Assembly (NCBI RefSeq): GCF_022836495.1
Contig: NZ_BQXM01000003.1
Location: forward strand, 186,971-250,970
Direction of reading: 5' to 3'
Source of the DNA: Desulforhabdus sp. TSK
GTDB taxonomy: Bacteria > Desulfobacterota > Syntrophobacteria > Syntrophobacterales > Syntrophobacteraceae
Length of the DNA stretch: 64,000 nucleotides
The position numbers and the translations under genes are program-made. The notes beneath the pieces were generated by a model. That model was not told where the DNA came from, did not search any database, and saw only the letters and a program-made list of their open reading frames with translations. Positions 9,293-17,950 of the stretch are shown one piece after another. Within the stretch, counting starts at the first letter, position 1; the number at the start of each line of letters is the position of its first letter.

Positions 9293-9337
9293 CCTTCCTT
9301 CGCGATTTCTCTCGTCTCCCCCGGCGATAGCTTCCCA

Positions 9338-9709
9338 TCAGGCAAGTTGCTTGACTCGCTCCAGGGGGCTGATGATGTCCGTGATACGGACGCCGAATTT
9401 CTCATTGACCACGACGGGCTCTCCCCGCGCGATCAGCTTGCCGTTGACCAGGATTTCAAGAGGCTCTCCAGCCAGCTTGGTGAGCTCGATGACGGAGCCC
9501 TGTCCCAACTGTAGAAGATCATTGATGATCATGCTCGTGCGCCCCAGCTCCGCCGAAAGATGCAGGGGAATATCCAGGATAAAATCCAGGTCGCGCATGA
9601 AGTCCTTCTTCTGCTGTGTCGCGTCAAGCGTGGGGAATTCCGCGCGCCCCCCCTCGGAGGGCAGCTCCTGGCTCATTTGATCAGCCTGCAGGTTCTCACC
9701 ATCAGCCAT
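9338..9709 (-). CDS. fliN: FliN, flagellar switch (C-ring) protein
   Basis: FliN forms the base of the C-ring that receives CheY-P signals and docks FliH during export. The 123-residue protein has a polar N-terminal ~35 residues followed by the SpoA domain (about 40-120: LDIPLHLSAELGRTSMIIND, then GSVIELTKLAGEPLEILVNG, then ARGEPVVVNEKFGVRITDI). The start overlaps the last 8 bases of fliM. Confidence 0.97.
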   Translation of the reverse strand: MADGENLQADQMSQELPSEGGRAEFPTLDATQQKKDFMRDLDFILDIPLHLSAELGRTSMIINDLLQLGQGSVIELTKLAGEPLEILVNGKLIARGEPVVVNEKFGVRITDIISPLERVKQLA

Positions 9710-10718
9710 GGTTCACTATCCTTTTTGAGTTTCCTTCAGAGCCGGCAGGATTGATGACCTCCGTCACCTGAAAGGCCTGGTTTCCCTTGGATACGCCCGG
9801 CATTCCCTTGAACTTGGGGATGCCTTCGATACTCACCGTGAGGGGATGCTGCACTTCCTGATCCAACAGCAGGACATCGCCCACTTCCAGCTGCAGCAGA
9901 TCACGGCCTTTGATGGTCGCGGTCCCCAACTCCGCCAGAAGCTCGACCTCCACGTCCAGCATCCGCCTTTTGAGCCGCTCGATCCAGTCCTGATCAACTT
10001 CCAGCTGATCGCTCTGGTAGCTTGCGTTCAGCCGGGACCGAATGGGCTCGATAGTGGAATAGGGAAGGCAGAGAATGATTTTTCCAATAGAACGATCCAG
10101 CTCCAGCTCAAAATGAATCACGATGACAAGATCCGTCAGGGCGACAATCGTTGCAAACTGAGGGTTCACTTCCGACCGAATGAGCTGAAAGTTTACGGGA
10201 GCGACGGGCCTCCAGGCGCTGTCCAGGTCTTTGAGCATCGTCGTGACCACTTTCGTGATGACCCTTTGCTCGATGCTGGTGAAATCCCGCCCTTCCACCT
10301 TGAACCCGCTTTTGCCCGTTCCTCCGAAATAGCAGTCCACCAGGCTGTAGATGAGCCGACTCTCGATCACCAGCAGGATATGCCCCCGCAAGGGGTCCAT
10401 TTTGAGGATATGCAGGCTGGTGGGCACCGGCAGGGTTCGGAGAAAGTCTCCAAATTTCACCATATCTGTCTGAGTGACCGTAATGTCCACGATCTTCCTC
10501 AGAGACCCCGATAAGCTCACGCGATGGACTCTCGCGAAGCGGTCGTTGATGATCTCGAGGGTGGGCATCCGCCCACGGATGATGCGATCCTGGCTGGTGA
10601 GATCGTATACCCGGACGTTCCCCACCTCTTCCACCACTTCCGGTTCGGATTCGATGGCGCCGTCGGATATCCCTCTGAGGAGGGCATCGACCTCGTCCTG
10701 GGAAAGAATTTTTTCCAT
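9702..10718 (-). CDS. fliM: FliM, flagellar switch protein
   Basis: FliM is the C-ring protein that binds phosphorylated CheY and sets rotation direction. The 338-residue product starts with the CheY-binding helix pattern (MEKILSQDEVDALLRGISDG). It has the central CheC-like domain (about 45-230) and a C-terminal SpoA domain (about 245-325, ending FKGMPGVSKGNQAFQVTEVI). It starts 18 bases after fliL and overlaps fliN. Confidence 0.97.
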   Translation of the reverse strand: MEKILSQDEVDALLRGISDGAIESEPEVVEEVGNVRVYDLTSQDRIIRGRMPTLEIINDRFARVHRVSLSGSLRKIVDITVTQTDMVKFGDFLRTLPVPTSLHILKMDPLRGHILLVIESRLIYSLVDCYFGGTGKSGFKVEGRDFTSIEQRVITKVVTTMLKDLDSAWRPVAPVNFQLIRSEVNPQFATIVALTDLVIVIHFELELDRSIGKIILCLPYSTIEPIRSRLNASYQSDQLEVDQDWIERLKRRMLDVEVELLAELGTATIKGRDLLQLEVGDVLLLDQEVQHPLTVSIEGIPKFKGMPGVSKGNQAFQVTEVINPAGSEGNSKRIVNHG

Positions 10719-10736
10719 TGAGTGTCACTCGAGTCT

Positions 10737-11219
10737 TTACTGAACCAGGAATTCCGTAAAATAAATTTCCTTCACCTGCCCCTTGGTGAGGAGGCGGTTC
10801 ATTCGCAGCATCACCTCCCGTTTGAGCACATCCTTGCCGTTGGGCGTGGAGATATCATCGTAGGCCTTGCCCGAAAGGAGGGCCAGCAGGACATCGCGAA
10901 AGGCATAGTTGCGGGCCTTGATTTCCTCTTCGGCAGCGCCGTTATCCAGCAGGAGCTGCATGTTCACCTTCAAGTACCTTTTGCCCCCCGGGTCTGCGAG
11001 ATTGACAAGAAACGATTCCATGGAGTGGATCACGGGAGGAGTCTCCTTAGGGGTTGCATGGGCTTCCTCGTTTTTCCCCATGAACTTCGTCCAGCCGAAA
11101 TAACCGCCTCCCCCCAGCACAGCCAGCACAACCACTGCAATGATGAGCAATTTCATCTTGGAAGATTTGCTTCCCTCACCCTCTTCAGGCTTGTCGCCCT
11201 CATTCCCAGCATCAGCCAT
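10737..11219 (-). CDS. fliL: FliL, stator-associated basal-body protein
   Basis: FliL encircles or supports the MotAB stator. The 160-residue product has a short Lys/Glu-rich cytoplasmic tail, one transmembrane helix (LLIIAVVVLAVLGGGGYFGW, about residues 24-43) and the FliL periplasmic domain ending in IYFTEFLVQ, close to the family's usual C-terminal pattern. It follows motA after 66 bases and precedes fliM by 18, so it likely belongs to the motA operon. Confidence 0.95.
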   Translation of the reverse strand: MADAGNEGDKPEEGEGSKSSKMKLLIIAVVVLAVLGGGGYFGWTKFMGKNEEAHATPKETPPVIHSMESFLVNLADPGGKRYLKVNMQLLLDNGAAEEEIKARNYAFRDVLLALLSGKAYDDISTPNGKDVLKREVMLRMNRLLTKGQVKEIYFTEFLVQ

Positions 11220-11285
11220 GATTTACAGCTCCTTCCCTCTTGATTCACCCTCTCTTGGTTGTCACCTCGTGGATCATCATTCCCT

Positions 11286-12050
11286 TCATCGGTAAATGCT
11301 TTGGCGCAGTGCGGGAGGAACAAAAACAAGGAGTTTTTGCTCCAGAATTCGAGGATTGTCCCCGCCTGCAATGGACAGAATGCCGCAGATCAGCATATCC
11401 TTGACGGCCACTTCCTCTTTGCTGCGTTTGCGCAGCTTGCCGGCCATGGGAAGGCATACCAGGTTGGCTCCCACGGCTCCATAAAACGTCGTCAGGAGCG
11501 CAACAGCCATGGCGGGCCCGATGGTGGAGGGATCGGCCATGCTCTTCAGCATCTGCACCAGGCCGATGAGCGTCCCGATCATCCCCATGGACGGAAAGAG
11601 CGTGCCCATGGTGTTCAGGATCTCGCCCCCGCTCCGGTGCCGTTCTTCCAGGCATTCCACTTCGGTCTCAAGAATTTGGCGAATGGATTCGGGTTCCATT
11701 CCGTCTATGGCCAGCTGCAGTCCCTTCACAAGGAAGGGGTCATCCATGGTTTCGAGCTCGGATTCCAGGGCCAGAATCCCTTCCTTCCTGGATTTATGAG
11801 CGAGGGCCACGAACATGGGAATGATTTCGCTGCTGTTGGATAAGCGCGTGAAAAAGACATGCCTCATGACTTTGAAAACCGCAAACACCTCCCTCAGGGG
11901 ATGATGGACCATCGTCGCGCCAAAAGTTCCACCAAAAACGATCAGCATGGAGGGATAATCGATGAACAAATCCAGCCCGCTCCCCAGGGATATGGAGATC
12001 AAGACCAACGCAAACGCGACGACAATGCCGATCAGAGTTGCGAAATCCAT
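11286..12050 (-). CDS. motA: MotA, proton-channel stator subunit
   Basis: MotA is the cytoplasmic-facing stator subunit that uses ion flow to push the rotor. The 254-residue product begins MDFATLIGIVVAFALVLISI. It has four hydrophobic segments, a large cytoplasmic loop with the conserved motif (GGEILNTMGTLFPSMGMIGT and the preceding Arg/Glu-rich stretch), and a charged tail. Length is typical of the MotA/PomA group. The usual partner motB does not follow: the next gene is fliL. A strong -24/-12 element lies about 90 bases upstream. Confidence 0.95.
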   Translation of the reverse strand: MDFATLIGIVVAFALVLISISLGSGLDLFIDYPSMLIVFGGTFGATMVHHPLREVFAVFKVMRHVFFTRLSNSSEIIPMFVALAHKSRKEGILALESELETMDDPFLVKGLQLAIDGMEPESIRQILETEVECLEERHRSGGEILNTMGTLFPSMGMIGTLIGLVQMLKSMADPSTIGPAMAVALLTTFYGAVGANLVCLPMAGKLRKRSKEEVAVKDMLICGILSIAGGDNPRILEQKLLVFVPPALRQSIYR

Positions 12051-12148
12051 CGAGTATCGGAAACCTTAGAGTTTAATGGACGAGCAGGATGTCGTTCCAA
12101 AAACGGCTGCGAGATCCCATGATGTCGAAAGGCGCCGCAGACATCTGG

Positions 12149-12164
12149 AGCAACGAATATGCCA
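12149..12164 (-). promoter_or_regulatory. Sigma-54 promoter of motA operon
   Basis: Minus-strand sequence TGGCATATTCGTTGCT fits the sigma-54 consensus: TGG at -24, TTGC at -12, correct spacing. The start would be near 12138, giving an ~88-base leader to motA. It shares the form TGGYAT-N5-TTGCT with the elements at 17757, 25187 and 28729. Confidence 0.75.
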
Positions 12165-12654
12165 TGGTGCTGGCATATCGCAGCGAAAGTGACCTGGCGC
12201 GTGAGGTTTTGAAGTCCCCGTTGAAGGGCCAATGAGCTGTTGCCATCCGTCAGTAACGGTTTGAACCTCAAAAGGTCCTCCATGGCTCGTCAAACAACGT
12301 CGTAGAACGTCAACTGATTGACTCACAAGGACCAGGGATCGTGCCGGATCTCTCGAGGGAAGGGAAAGTTTAGCTCCCCAGGTAGCGGTCACCCACAAGA
12401 TCAAGAGTATCGGTATTCCCTTTGCGATTGAATTATCCTCTATTGTGCTTAGTTTGAAGGAACAGGATGGGAAAAACGAAGACAAGAGGGGGTGACGAAG
12501 CTCGGAGAGATGCGAAGGTCATTCCCCTTCAGCGAGGATCCTGAGAAGGGGGCATCGGGTGCACGTCCTGCTCCGACATGGGGGAAAGGTTGCGATGAGA
12601 AAAGTAAGTATTATAAAAAGCTACAATCGACTGACAGAGTACAAGGAGTGAGCC
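12165..12654. other. Non-coding region upstream of motA
   Basis: Between the motA promoter and the small plus-strand gene at 12655 no gene is convincing. Open frames exist on the minus strand (for example 12066-12485) but lack recognisable similarity and run through the motA promoter. A weak plus-strand -24/-12-like sequence (TGGGGGAAAGGTTGCG, 12579-12594) precedes the small gene. Confidence 0.5.
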
Positions 12655-12795
12655 ATGGAAGTCCAAGAGAAAAAAACCTGCCGCTCGGGTGATTCTGAAT
12701 ATACCGACGGTTCTAAAGTATGCTGCGAGGGATATTGCCTGGTTTGCAAGGACGGGCAGTGGGCGGACACCATCGTTCAAAAAGGGAGTTTCTAA
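12655..12795 (+). CDS. Small cysteine-rich protein, 46 residues
   Basis: This short frame starts at an ATG preceded by a strong ribosome site (AAGGAG at 12643-12648) and ends at TAA. The 46-residue product contains five cysteines in a short span (Cys9, 23, 24, 28 and 31), with the pattern CRSGDSEYTDGSKVCCEG followed by CKDGQW. That layout, a Cys, a Tyr-x-x-Gly turn, a paired Cys, then Cys-x-x-Gly-x-Trp, resembles small bacterial beta-hairpin Cys proteins of the DUF1496 kind; this similarity is from memory and weak. There is no signal peptide. It is the only plus-strand gene in the flagellar region, divergent from motA and convergent with flgE. A role in motility is not shown. Confidence 0.6.
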   Translation: MEVQEKKTCRSGDSEYTDGSKVCCEGYCLVCKDGQWADTIVQKGSF

Positions 12796-12890
12796 AATTC
12801 AAGAGAACAGAGGCATCCAATATGCGAAGTGCATGCGGGATAGCTCAGTTCTTGAAATCTGGACTTCTTTTTGTCCGGACAACACAAACG

Positions 12891-12942
12891 TGGACGAAAC
12901 ACTCTCCATGCTCTCCAATTTACCGGAAGAATGTTTCGTCCA
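12891..12942. repeat. Inverted repeat between small gene and flgE
   Basis: A perfect 10-base inverted repeat (TGGACGAAAC at 12891-12900, GTTTCGTCCA at 12933-12942) encloses 32 bases and is followed on the plus strand by CGTTTT. It lies between two convergent genes (small Cys-rich gene and flgE), so it may act as a shared terminator. The long loop and short T run make that uncertain. Confidence 0.35.
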
Positions 12943-13017
12943 TACGTTTTGATGGAAATCCAAAGCTCCCCGCGAAATCCAACCGCCTCCAAGATCTGGA
13001 AACGAATTTCAGCCCGC

Positions 13018-13839
13018 CTACCTGACGAGGTTTATGGTCGTATCCAGCATATCCCTGCCTGTCGTGATGGACTTGGAATTGGCATTGTAGCTCGACTGGT
13101 AGACGATCATGTTCACCATTTCCTTGGCCAGATCGACGTTGGAGCCTTCCAGGGTGTAGCCCGCAATGTCGCCCCTCAGGGTCTGGTTGTCCGTCACATC
13201 GATGGGAGTCTTGGATTCAGGACCGTTGGTGTAGAGGTTCCCTCCTTTTCGAATGAGTCCCCCCTCATTGGGGAAAATGACCATCCTGATCTTGGCCCCG
13301 ATGGTCTCGGGATCGGAGGTTCCGTCCACGGGATATCCCCAGATTTGCCCCTTGCTGTCCACATAAAAATTGGTGTGTGACGGAGTCTCCGGAGTCGGTT
13401 CGACAAAAATGGGCTGCTTATCCTGCCCCAAGACCGCATAGCCCTGGTAATTGACAAGTGCTCCCGATTTGTCCACATGAAAACTGCCGTCGCGTGTATA
13501 GAAGACTTGAGAGTCAACGGTTTTCGTATCGCTGTCATACTTGGCCAGATTGAAATAGCCCTGGCCGTTCACGGCCATGTCACACCAGCTTGTGGTGTTG
13601 GTGAAGGGTCCCTGAGCAAAATCCGTTGCAACCCCCAGGACGACACTTCCCGCACCGCGCCGGTCCGTGTCCTTGGACTGGGTGTTGTAATAGCTGCTCA
13701 CCATATCACCGAAACGCACCGCATTGGATTTGTAGGCCGTTGTCCCGGTATTGGCCACGTTATCGCTGGTCACTTCCAGGGCTGTGCTGAAGCTGTTCAA
13801 CCCACTGACTCCATTTGACATCGCACTCGTGATCGCCAT
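13018..13839 (-). CDS. flgE: Flagellar hook protein FlgE-like (short)
   Basis: This is a member of the FlgE/FlgF/FlgG axial family. The N-terminus (SGLNSFSTALEVTSDNVANT) and C-terminus (GSNVDLAKEMVNMIVYQSSY, then ANSKSITTGRDMLDTTINL) are the coiled-coil D0/D1 parts that stack in the hook, closest in pattern to FlgE. Start 13839 was chosen because AAGGAGG lies 6 bases upstream; the ATG at 13845 abuts that site. At 273 residues it is far shorter than usual hook proteins (about 400 or more), so the outer D2-type domain appears to be absent or reduced. Its place after flgD and fliK supports FlgE. A rod protein of FlgF/FlgG type is the alternative. Confidence 0.8.
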   Translation of the reverse strand: MAITSAMSNGVSGLNSFSTALEVTSDNVANTGTTAYKSNAVRFGDMVSSYYNTQSKDTDRRGAGSVVLGVATDFAQGPFTNTTSWCDMAVNGQGYFNLAKYDSDTKTVDSQVFYTRDGSFHVDKSGALVNYQGYAVLGQDKQPIFVEPTPETPSHTNFYVDSKGQIWGYPVDGTSDPETIGAKIRMVIFPNEGGLIRKGGNLYTNGPESKTPIDVTDNQTLRGDIAGYTLEGSNVDLAKEMVNMIVYQSSYNANSKSITTGRDMLDTTINLVR

Positions 13840-13929
13840 GATCATCCTCCTTGCAGTTCATATCGAAAAATCACAAAATGAAATGACTTGAACCTGAGCG
13901 ATATTTCTTTGCCTTGTCGGAATGGGGCA

Positions 13930-14652
13930 TCAATCCTCCCCACCTGTTTCCCCGTTGCGCACTTCAATGATGGAACCCAGAGCGAGCCTGGCGCCGTCAG
14001 CCCCCCCAATGATCAACTGGGGAACGTTCTGATCCATCCGGAAGGCATACACTTTACCGCTGACCGTTTGAGTGACATCCAGGGCGTTCCCCTCCGCATC
14101 CACAGCCTCGACCTGGACGTGATAGGTCCCATCTGGAGCGGCTTTGCCCGAGTTGTCCTTACCGTCCCATTGCGCTTCGTAGGTTCCGGAATCTTGATTT
14201 CCCACGGGCATGGTACGCACCAATGTCCCGTTCTCATTGATGATCCTGAGGGTCACACTGGCCGGAACATCCAGCTTGTACGAGCTGTTGGACGTCTCCC
14301 CCTGGTGCAGCTGAATGCTGTCGTCCACACCGACGACTTCTTTCCCGATCATTTGCGTCATCTGGCCGTAGCTGATGGAGGCGAGGTAGTCCATCTCCTT
14401 GAGTATGTTGGCATTGATCTGGGAAAGCTTTTCCACACTGCTGAACTGAGCCAGCTGAGCAGCCAGCTCGTAGGATTCCAGAGGATTGGTGGGATCCTGA
14501 TTCTTAAGCTGGGTCATGAACATGTTCAAGAACCCGTCCATGCCGATCTTGCTCCCATCGGAGCTCACTCCAGAATTCTGTGTGCTTTTTCCAACCCCGA
14601 ACAGGCTGCTCGCTGCTGTTGCTGTTGCTGCTGTTGATCCCGCTACTGACAT
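13930..14652 (-). CDS. flgD: FlgD, hook-capping scaffold protein
   Basis: FlgD caps the growing hook and helps polymerise FlgE. The product has the conserved N-terminal export region (FLNMFMTQLKNQDPTNPLES and AAQLAQFSSVEKLSQIN) and a C-terminal beta domain including a FlgD Ig-like part (GTYEAQWDGKDNSGKAAPDG). ATG 14652 was chosen because it follows a GGAAGGG site and gives 240 residues. The alternative ATG at 14706 overlaps the fliK stop (TGATG) but has no ribosome site. Near the N-terminus a GCT/GTT-rich simple repeat encodes Ala/Thr runs. Confidence 0.93.
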   Translation of the reverse strand: MSVAGSTAATATAASSLFGVGKSTQNSGVSSDGSKIGMDGFLNMFMTQLKNQDPTNPLESYELAAQLAQFSSVEKLSQINANILKEMDYLASISYGQMTQMIGKEVVGVDDSIQLHQGETSNSSYKLDVPASVTLRIINENGTLVRTMPVGNQDSGTYEAQWDGKDNSGKAAPDGTYHVQVEAVDAEGNALDVTQTVSGKVYAFRMDQNVPQLIIGGADGARLALGSIIEVRNGETGGED

Positions 14653-14705
14653 GGACCCTTCCCCTTCTCCCGGGATATCACCTCGAGGATGTTGCAGGAC
14701 CGTCA

Positions 14706-17696
14706 TCAGGCAAAGAGGCTGATGCGGCGATCTCCATCCGCAGAACGGTAGGCATGGGTTGGCCCTGACCGCCTGCCCGACTGCAATTTTTCGACACTCC
14801 TGCCGCCTTCACCCTTGCCATGTGAAAATTCAAAGTGCCGCTGGGAATTTTTTTCCCGACCTTCCTGCCCGACACTGACTTGGAGCTGCCCCAACACCAG
14901 TCCCTGCTCCTGAAGCTGCTGCCGCAGAAGCGGCGCATTTTGCACCAGCAGGCTTCTGGCCTGTTCATTGTCCGTGGAGAGCCACGCGATGACCTGGTCC
15001 CGGTGGGCTTCGACCTGGATCACGAGCTTTCCCAGGTGCTTCGGCGCAAGTTCCAATGTCAGCCGGTTCCCATCTTTTCCTCGGAGTTGCGTCAAGCGCC
15101 GTCCCAGCTCCTGGGGCCACCCGGCATCTTCGAGAGGAAGGGAATCTGCCGGCCCTTTTTGCGGCTCCAAAGGAGACGATGCGGTCTCCAGAGCAAATCG
15201 TGGTGCAGAGGCATCGGGAGCCTTTGGGGAGGCTGCCGCCTCATCTGGAATCGTTTCATCGGGCTCTGTGATCCCTGCTACAGAAGGATCCTGCAACCGT
15301 TTCCAATTTCTAGCGCTATCCTGGAAGGTTGTATTGCTCTGATCCGAAGCGTTAGCCAGGTCTATGCCAAGAGGCCCTCTCTCCAAACGGGAGGGGGTGT
15401 TATGCTCTTCGGATTCGCCACCAGACATGTCCGACAGGCCTTCGAGACCCTCGGAGCTTCCGGCTTCCATGGAATGGGGAAATGCCAGGTCCGGAGGGGC
15501 AGAGTACTGCGCTCCGGGCTCCTGTTTTGGAATTACCTCTAAAGAATCCAGACGGTTATCGTCAGAAGAGGCACGCGTATTCCCCTGCCATTCCGAAAAG
15601 ACGGCAGGCGCATCGGCAGGGGCGGACTCGGAAAATTTTTCCGGCCCTCGCCGAGATATTGCCGACTCGTCGAGCCTCTTCGTTTCAGGGTGCCCTGCCT
15701 CATGAGAGCTCTTTTCAGAAACATGAAAAGACCCGTGCTCATCAGTCTGCTTCTCTGCGCCTTCCACGGCTGGTGCACCCTGTGGAGGAATCGGCTTGCC
15801 GCGAGGTTTCTCGGAAGGGGAAGGCTCGGAAGGCCATGCCTCAAAAGGACTAGCGACTTCCATACGAGCAGGCTGCCGATGTTCGACCGGGTCCGGGCCT
15901 TCCAATTGGACGTTCGGGGACACCCGACCACTCCATCGCTCTATAGGGGAAGAGGCAGTCTCCTCAGGCTCCATGCCCGACTCCGTTGATACTTCTGATA
16001 CTTCCCGTTGAGAGAGTCCTTCATGAAAGGAGATTTCCGAGTCCTGGGCGACATTCAAGTCCTCCACCCTGATCAGCTCTCCGTTCTTCTCCAGAGAACT
16101 CCTTGCCGAGACAGTCTCCCCTGCCCCCACAACCACCGCCGGCGCATGATAAGGACGAGCCGTCTCTTCGGTGCAGTGCGAATCCCTTCCAACCGGTGCG
16201 TCAATGTCCATGCGAGCTCCGAGCTCCATGGGCTGAGGCTGAGGCTGGGAAAAGTCCCCCTGCGTCCATCCTTTCGAAAACCCCATTTCCACTGCATGAT
16301 CAGGCCCCTGCACGCTGACGTCCACACGGGCGGGAGGCGTAGAATCCACCCGTGACAAGGGTCGATTGTCTTTGGGAAAGACTTCCACGCCGGTCCCCGA
16401 GGGCTCTGCTGCCGGGGGAGCAAACACCTCCTGCGAGGGTCCCGTCGCATGGACCGAACGTAATTCGGGTTTTTCCTTCCCGTGGTTTTCCTGCAGGTAG
16501 TCTTCCTTCGCCGGGATCTGCCCCTCATTGCTGTCGCCCAAACGGTATGGAGCCGCCTCCTCACTTGCAGTGCGGGCGGAGAGGGTTTGAAGCACTTCAT
16601 TTACTTTGGTCTGATGCAATCCGTCGACCTCGGCATCGCTGGAAACCACCTGAAGGGGTGGAACGGGTGAAGCCTCCTTCGGCCCATCGGATTTGATCGT
16701 CTCCCCCATAGCAGGTTCCATTACCAGGGAGGCAGGATCACCGATTGCTTGAATCCTCGTGCCGTCATGCAATCGCGAGGGCTCTTCCGATGATGGGAAA
16801 GATAGAGCATTTTGAACGGGCTCCCAGGGATTGGGATGTGCCTTCCGTTCCCTCGGCTGCACAAACATGGGTGGGGCGCTCTGGACCAGTTGTGTCGACA
16901 GCCCGTACGCCAGAGCAGGAGCAGAAGCCGGCGAAGAAGCCGCTCCTGCCGCCGGACTTCCCCCGCTCTTGTCGGCAATTTTGTCGACGCCATCCCGCAA
17001 GTCCGCCTTCTTGAGCTCCGCCTCATTGAGGCAGGCAACGGCTTTCTTCATCAACAATTTAAATTCTTTGAGGCTGTAGGAACCTTTCACTTTCACAGGA
17101 ATGCCCCTCAAAACGCTCGGAGCCGGTCCTTCCTTCAACTGGAGTGCTGCAACGAATTCCGCCACTTCCTGAGAGCCTGCAGTTGCTTCTCCCGGCTGGG
17201 ACGTACCTCCAGGATTGTACTGTTCCAGGACGGCACCAATCGTATTGAAGGGAACGCCTCCCCTGGAATTCAAGCTGCCGGCACAGACGGCCCTGGCTTC
17301 GGCAGGCAACTGAAAGTGTGCCAGGATTTTCTCCACCACCATGGGATCGGAAACGTAGAGCTCCTCACGCAGTTTGACCTCGGAGATTTTTCGATCGGGT
17401 ATCGATGGAGTATTCCGCGCAGGAAGACTTCCGGCAGGTTTCAGTTCCCGGACAGCAATCCCCTCTGCTGGAGGATGGGCCTGATCATCTGAAGTCGAAG
17501 CCCTCGAATCCCCAGCGAGCAAGGCTGTGCTGCCCTGAACGGGAACCGGTACTGTGCCCGTGCCGTCACCGGTGTTGCACTGTGCAAGCAGCTCCTTGGA
17601 AAAGGCGTTGGCCACGATGCCTTCTCTGATGTCGTCCTTGGCTTTGGACATAAAACCCATCATCAACTGACCGGCGGATATCTGGTTGGCTTGCAT
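14706..17696 (-). CDS. fliK: FliK, hook-length control protein (very long)
   Basis: FliK is exported, measures hook length and triggers the FlhB switch. The C-terminal hook-length domain is clear at about residues 855-950: LGRRLTQLRGKDGNRLTLEL, then APKHLGKLVIQVEAHRDQVI, then LLVQNAPLLRQQLQEQGLVL. Upstream are ~800 residues of low-complexity, Pro/Glu/Ser-rich sequence, likely the unfolded ruler. At 996 residues it is about twice the length of common FliK proteins. A sigma-54 promoter lies 60 bases upstream, and flgD follows, forming a hook operon fliK-flgD-flgE. Confidence 0.92.
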   Translation of the reverse strand: MQANQISAGQLMMGFMSKAKDDIREGIVANAFSKELLAQCNTGDGTGTVPVPVQGSTALLAGDSRASTSDDQAHPPAEGIAVRELKPAGSLPARNTPSIPDRKISEVKLREELYVSDPMVVEKILAHFQLPAEARAVCAGSLNSRGGVPFNTIGAVLEQYNPGGTSQPGEATAGSQEVAEFVAALQLKEGPAPSVLRGIPVKVKGSYSLKEFKLLMKKAVACLNEAELKKADLRDGVDKIADKSGGSPAAGAASSPASAPALAYGLSTQLVQSAPPMFVQPRERKAHPNPWEPVQNALSFPSSEEPSRLHDGTRIQAIGDPASLVMEPAMGETIKSDGPKEASPVPPLQVVSSDAEVDGLHQTKVNEVLQTLSARTASEEAAPYRLGDSNEGQIPAKEDYLQENHGKEKPELRSVHATGPSQEVFAPPAAEPSGTGVEVFPKDNRPLSRVDSTPPARVDVSVQGPDHAVEMGFSKGWTQGDFSQPQPQPMELGARMDIDAPVGRDSHCTEETARPYHAPAVVVGAGETVSARSSLEKNGELIRVEDLNVAQDSEISFHEGLSQREVSEVSTESGMEPEETASSPIERWSGRVSPNVQLEGPDPVEHRQPARMEVASPFEAWPSEPSPSEKPRGKPIPPQGAPAVEGAEKQTDEHGSFHVSEKSSHEAGHPETKRLDESAISRRGPEKFSESAPADAPAVFSEWQGNTRASSDDNRLDSLEVIPKQEPGAQYSAPPDLAFPHSMEAGSSEGLEGLSDMSGGESEEHNTPSRLERGPLGIDLANASDQSNTTFQDSARNWKRLQDPSVAGITEPDETIPDEAAASPKAPDASAPRFALETASSPLEPQKGPADSLPLEDAGWPQELGRRLTQLRGKDGNRLTLELAPKHLGKLVIQVEAHRDQVIAWLSTDNEQARSLLVQNAPLLRQQLQEQGLVLGQLQVSVGQEGREKNSQRHFEFSHGKGEGGRSVEKLQSGRRSGPTHAYRSADGDRRISLFA

Positions 17697-17756
17697 TTCC
17701 CATCCTGCTCACAGGTTGATCTCAAGCTATGGCGCGCTTCCCCACTCCTCATTAAG

Positions 17757-17772
17757 AGCAAAAGCGATACCA
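17757..17772 (-). promoter_or_regulatory. Sigma-54 promoter of fliK-flgD-flgE
   Basis: Minus-strand TGGTATCGCTTTTGCT has TGG and TTGC boxes at the -24/-12 spacing. The predicted start is near 17746, giving a 50-base leader to fliK. It lies in the 254-base gap behind the motE-like gene. No gene was seen in that gap. Confidence 0.72.
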
Positions 17773-17950
17773 GCAGGAGCCAACTCGAAATTTTTCCATG
17801 GAATCAAGATCTTGTACATTGAGAGCCCCCCTGCTCACGCGCGCATTCCGGTCTGGAAGGGGAAAATTCTTCCTGCGCCGGCGTTGCTCCCCCTGCGACT
17901 CCCCGGGCGGGCGCCCCACAGGACTGGTAGCGGCTGCGACGTCGGAGGGA

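Noticed and set aside
12066..12485. 139-codon minus-strand open frame upstream of motA
   Set aside because: It overlaps the motA sigma-54 promoter and its translation is unlike any family I recognise.
12838..12860. tRNA-like fragment (GGGATAGCTCAGTT)
   Set aside because: Only a D-arm-like string; no acceptor stem, anticodon arm or T-arm consensus follows.
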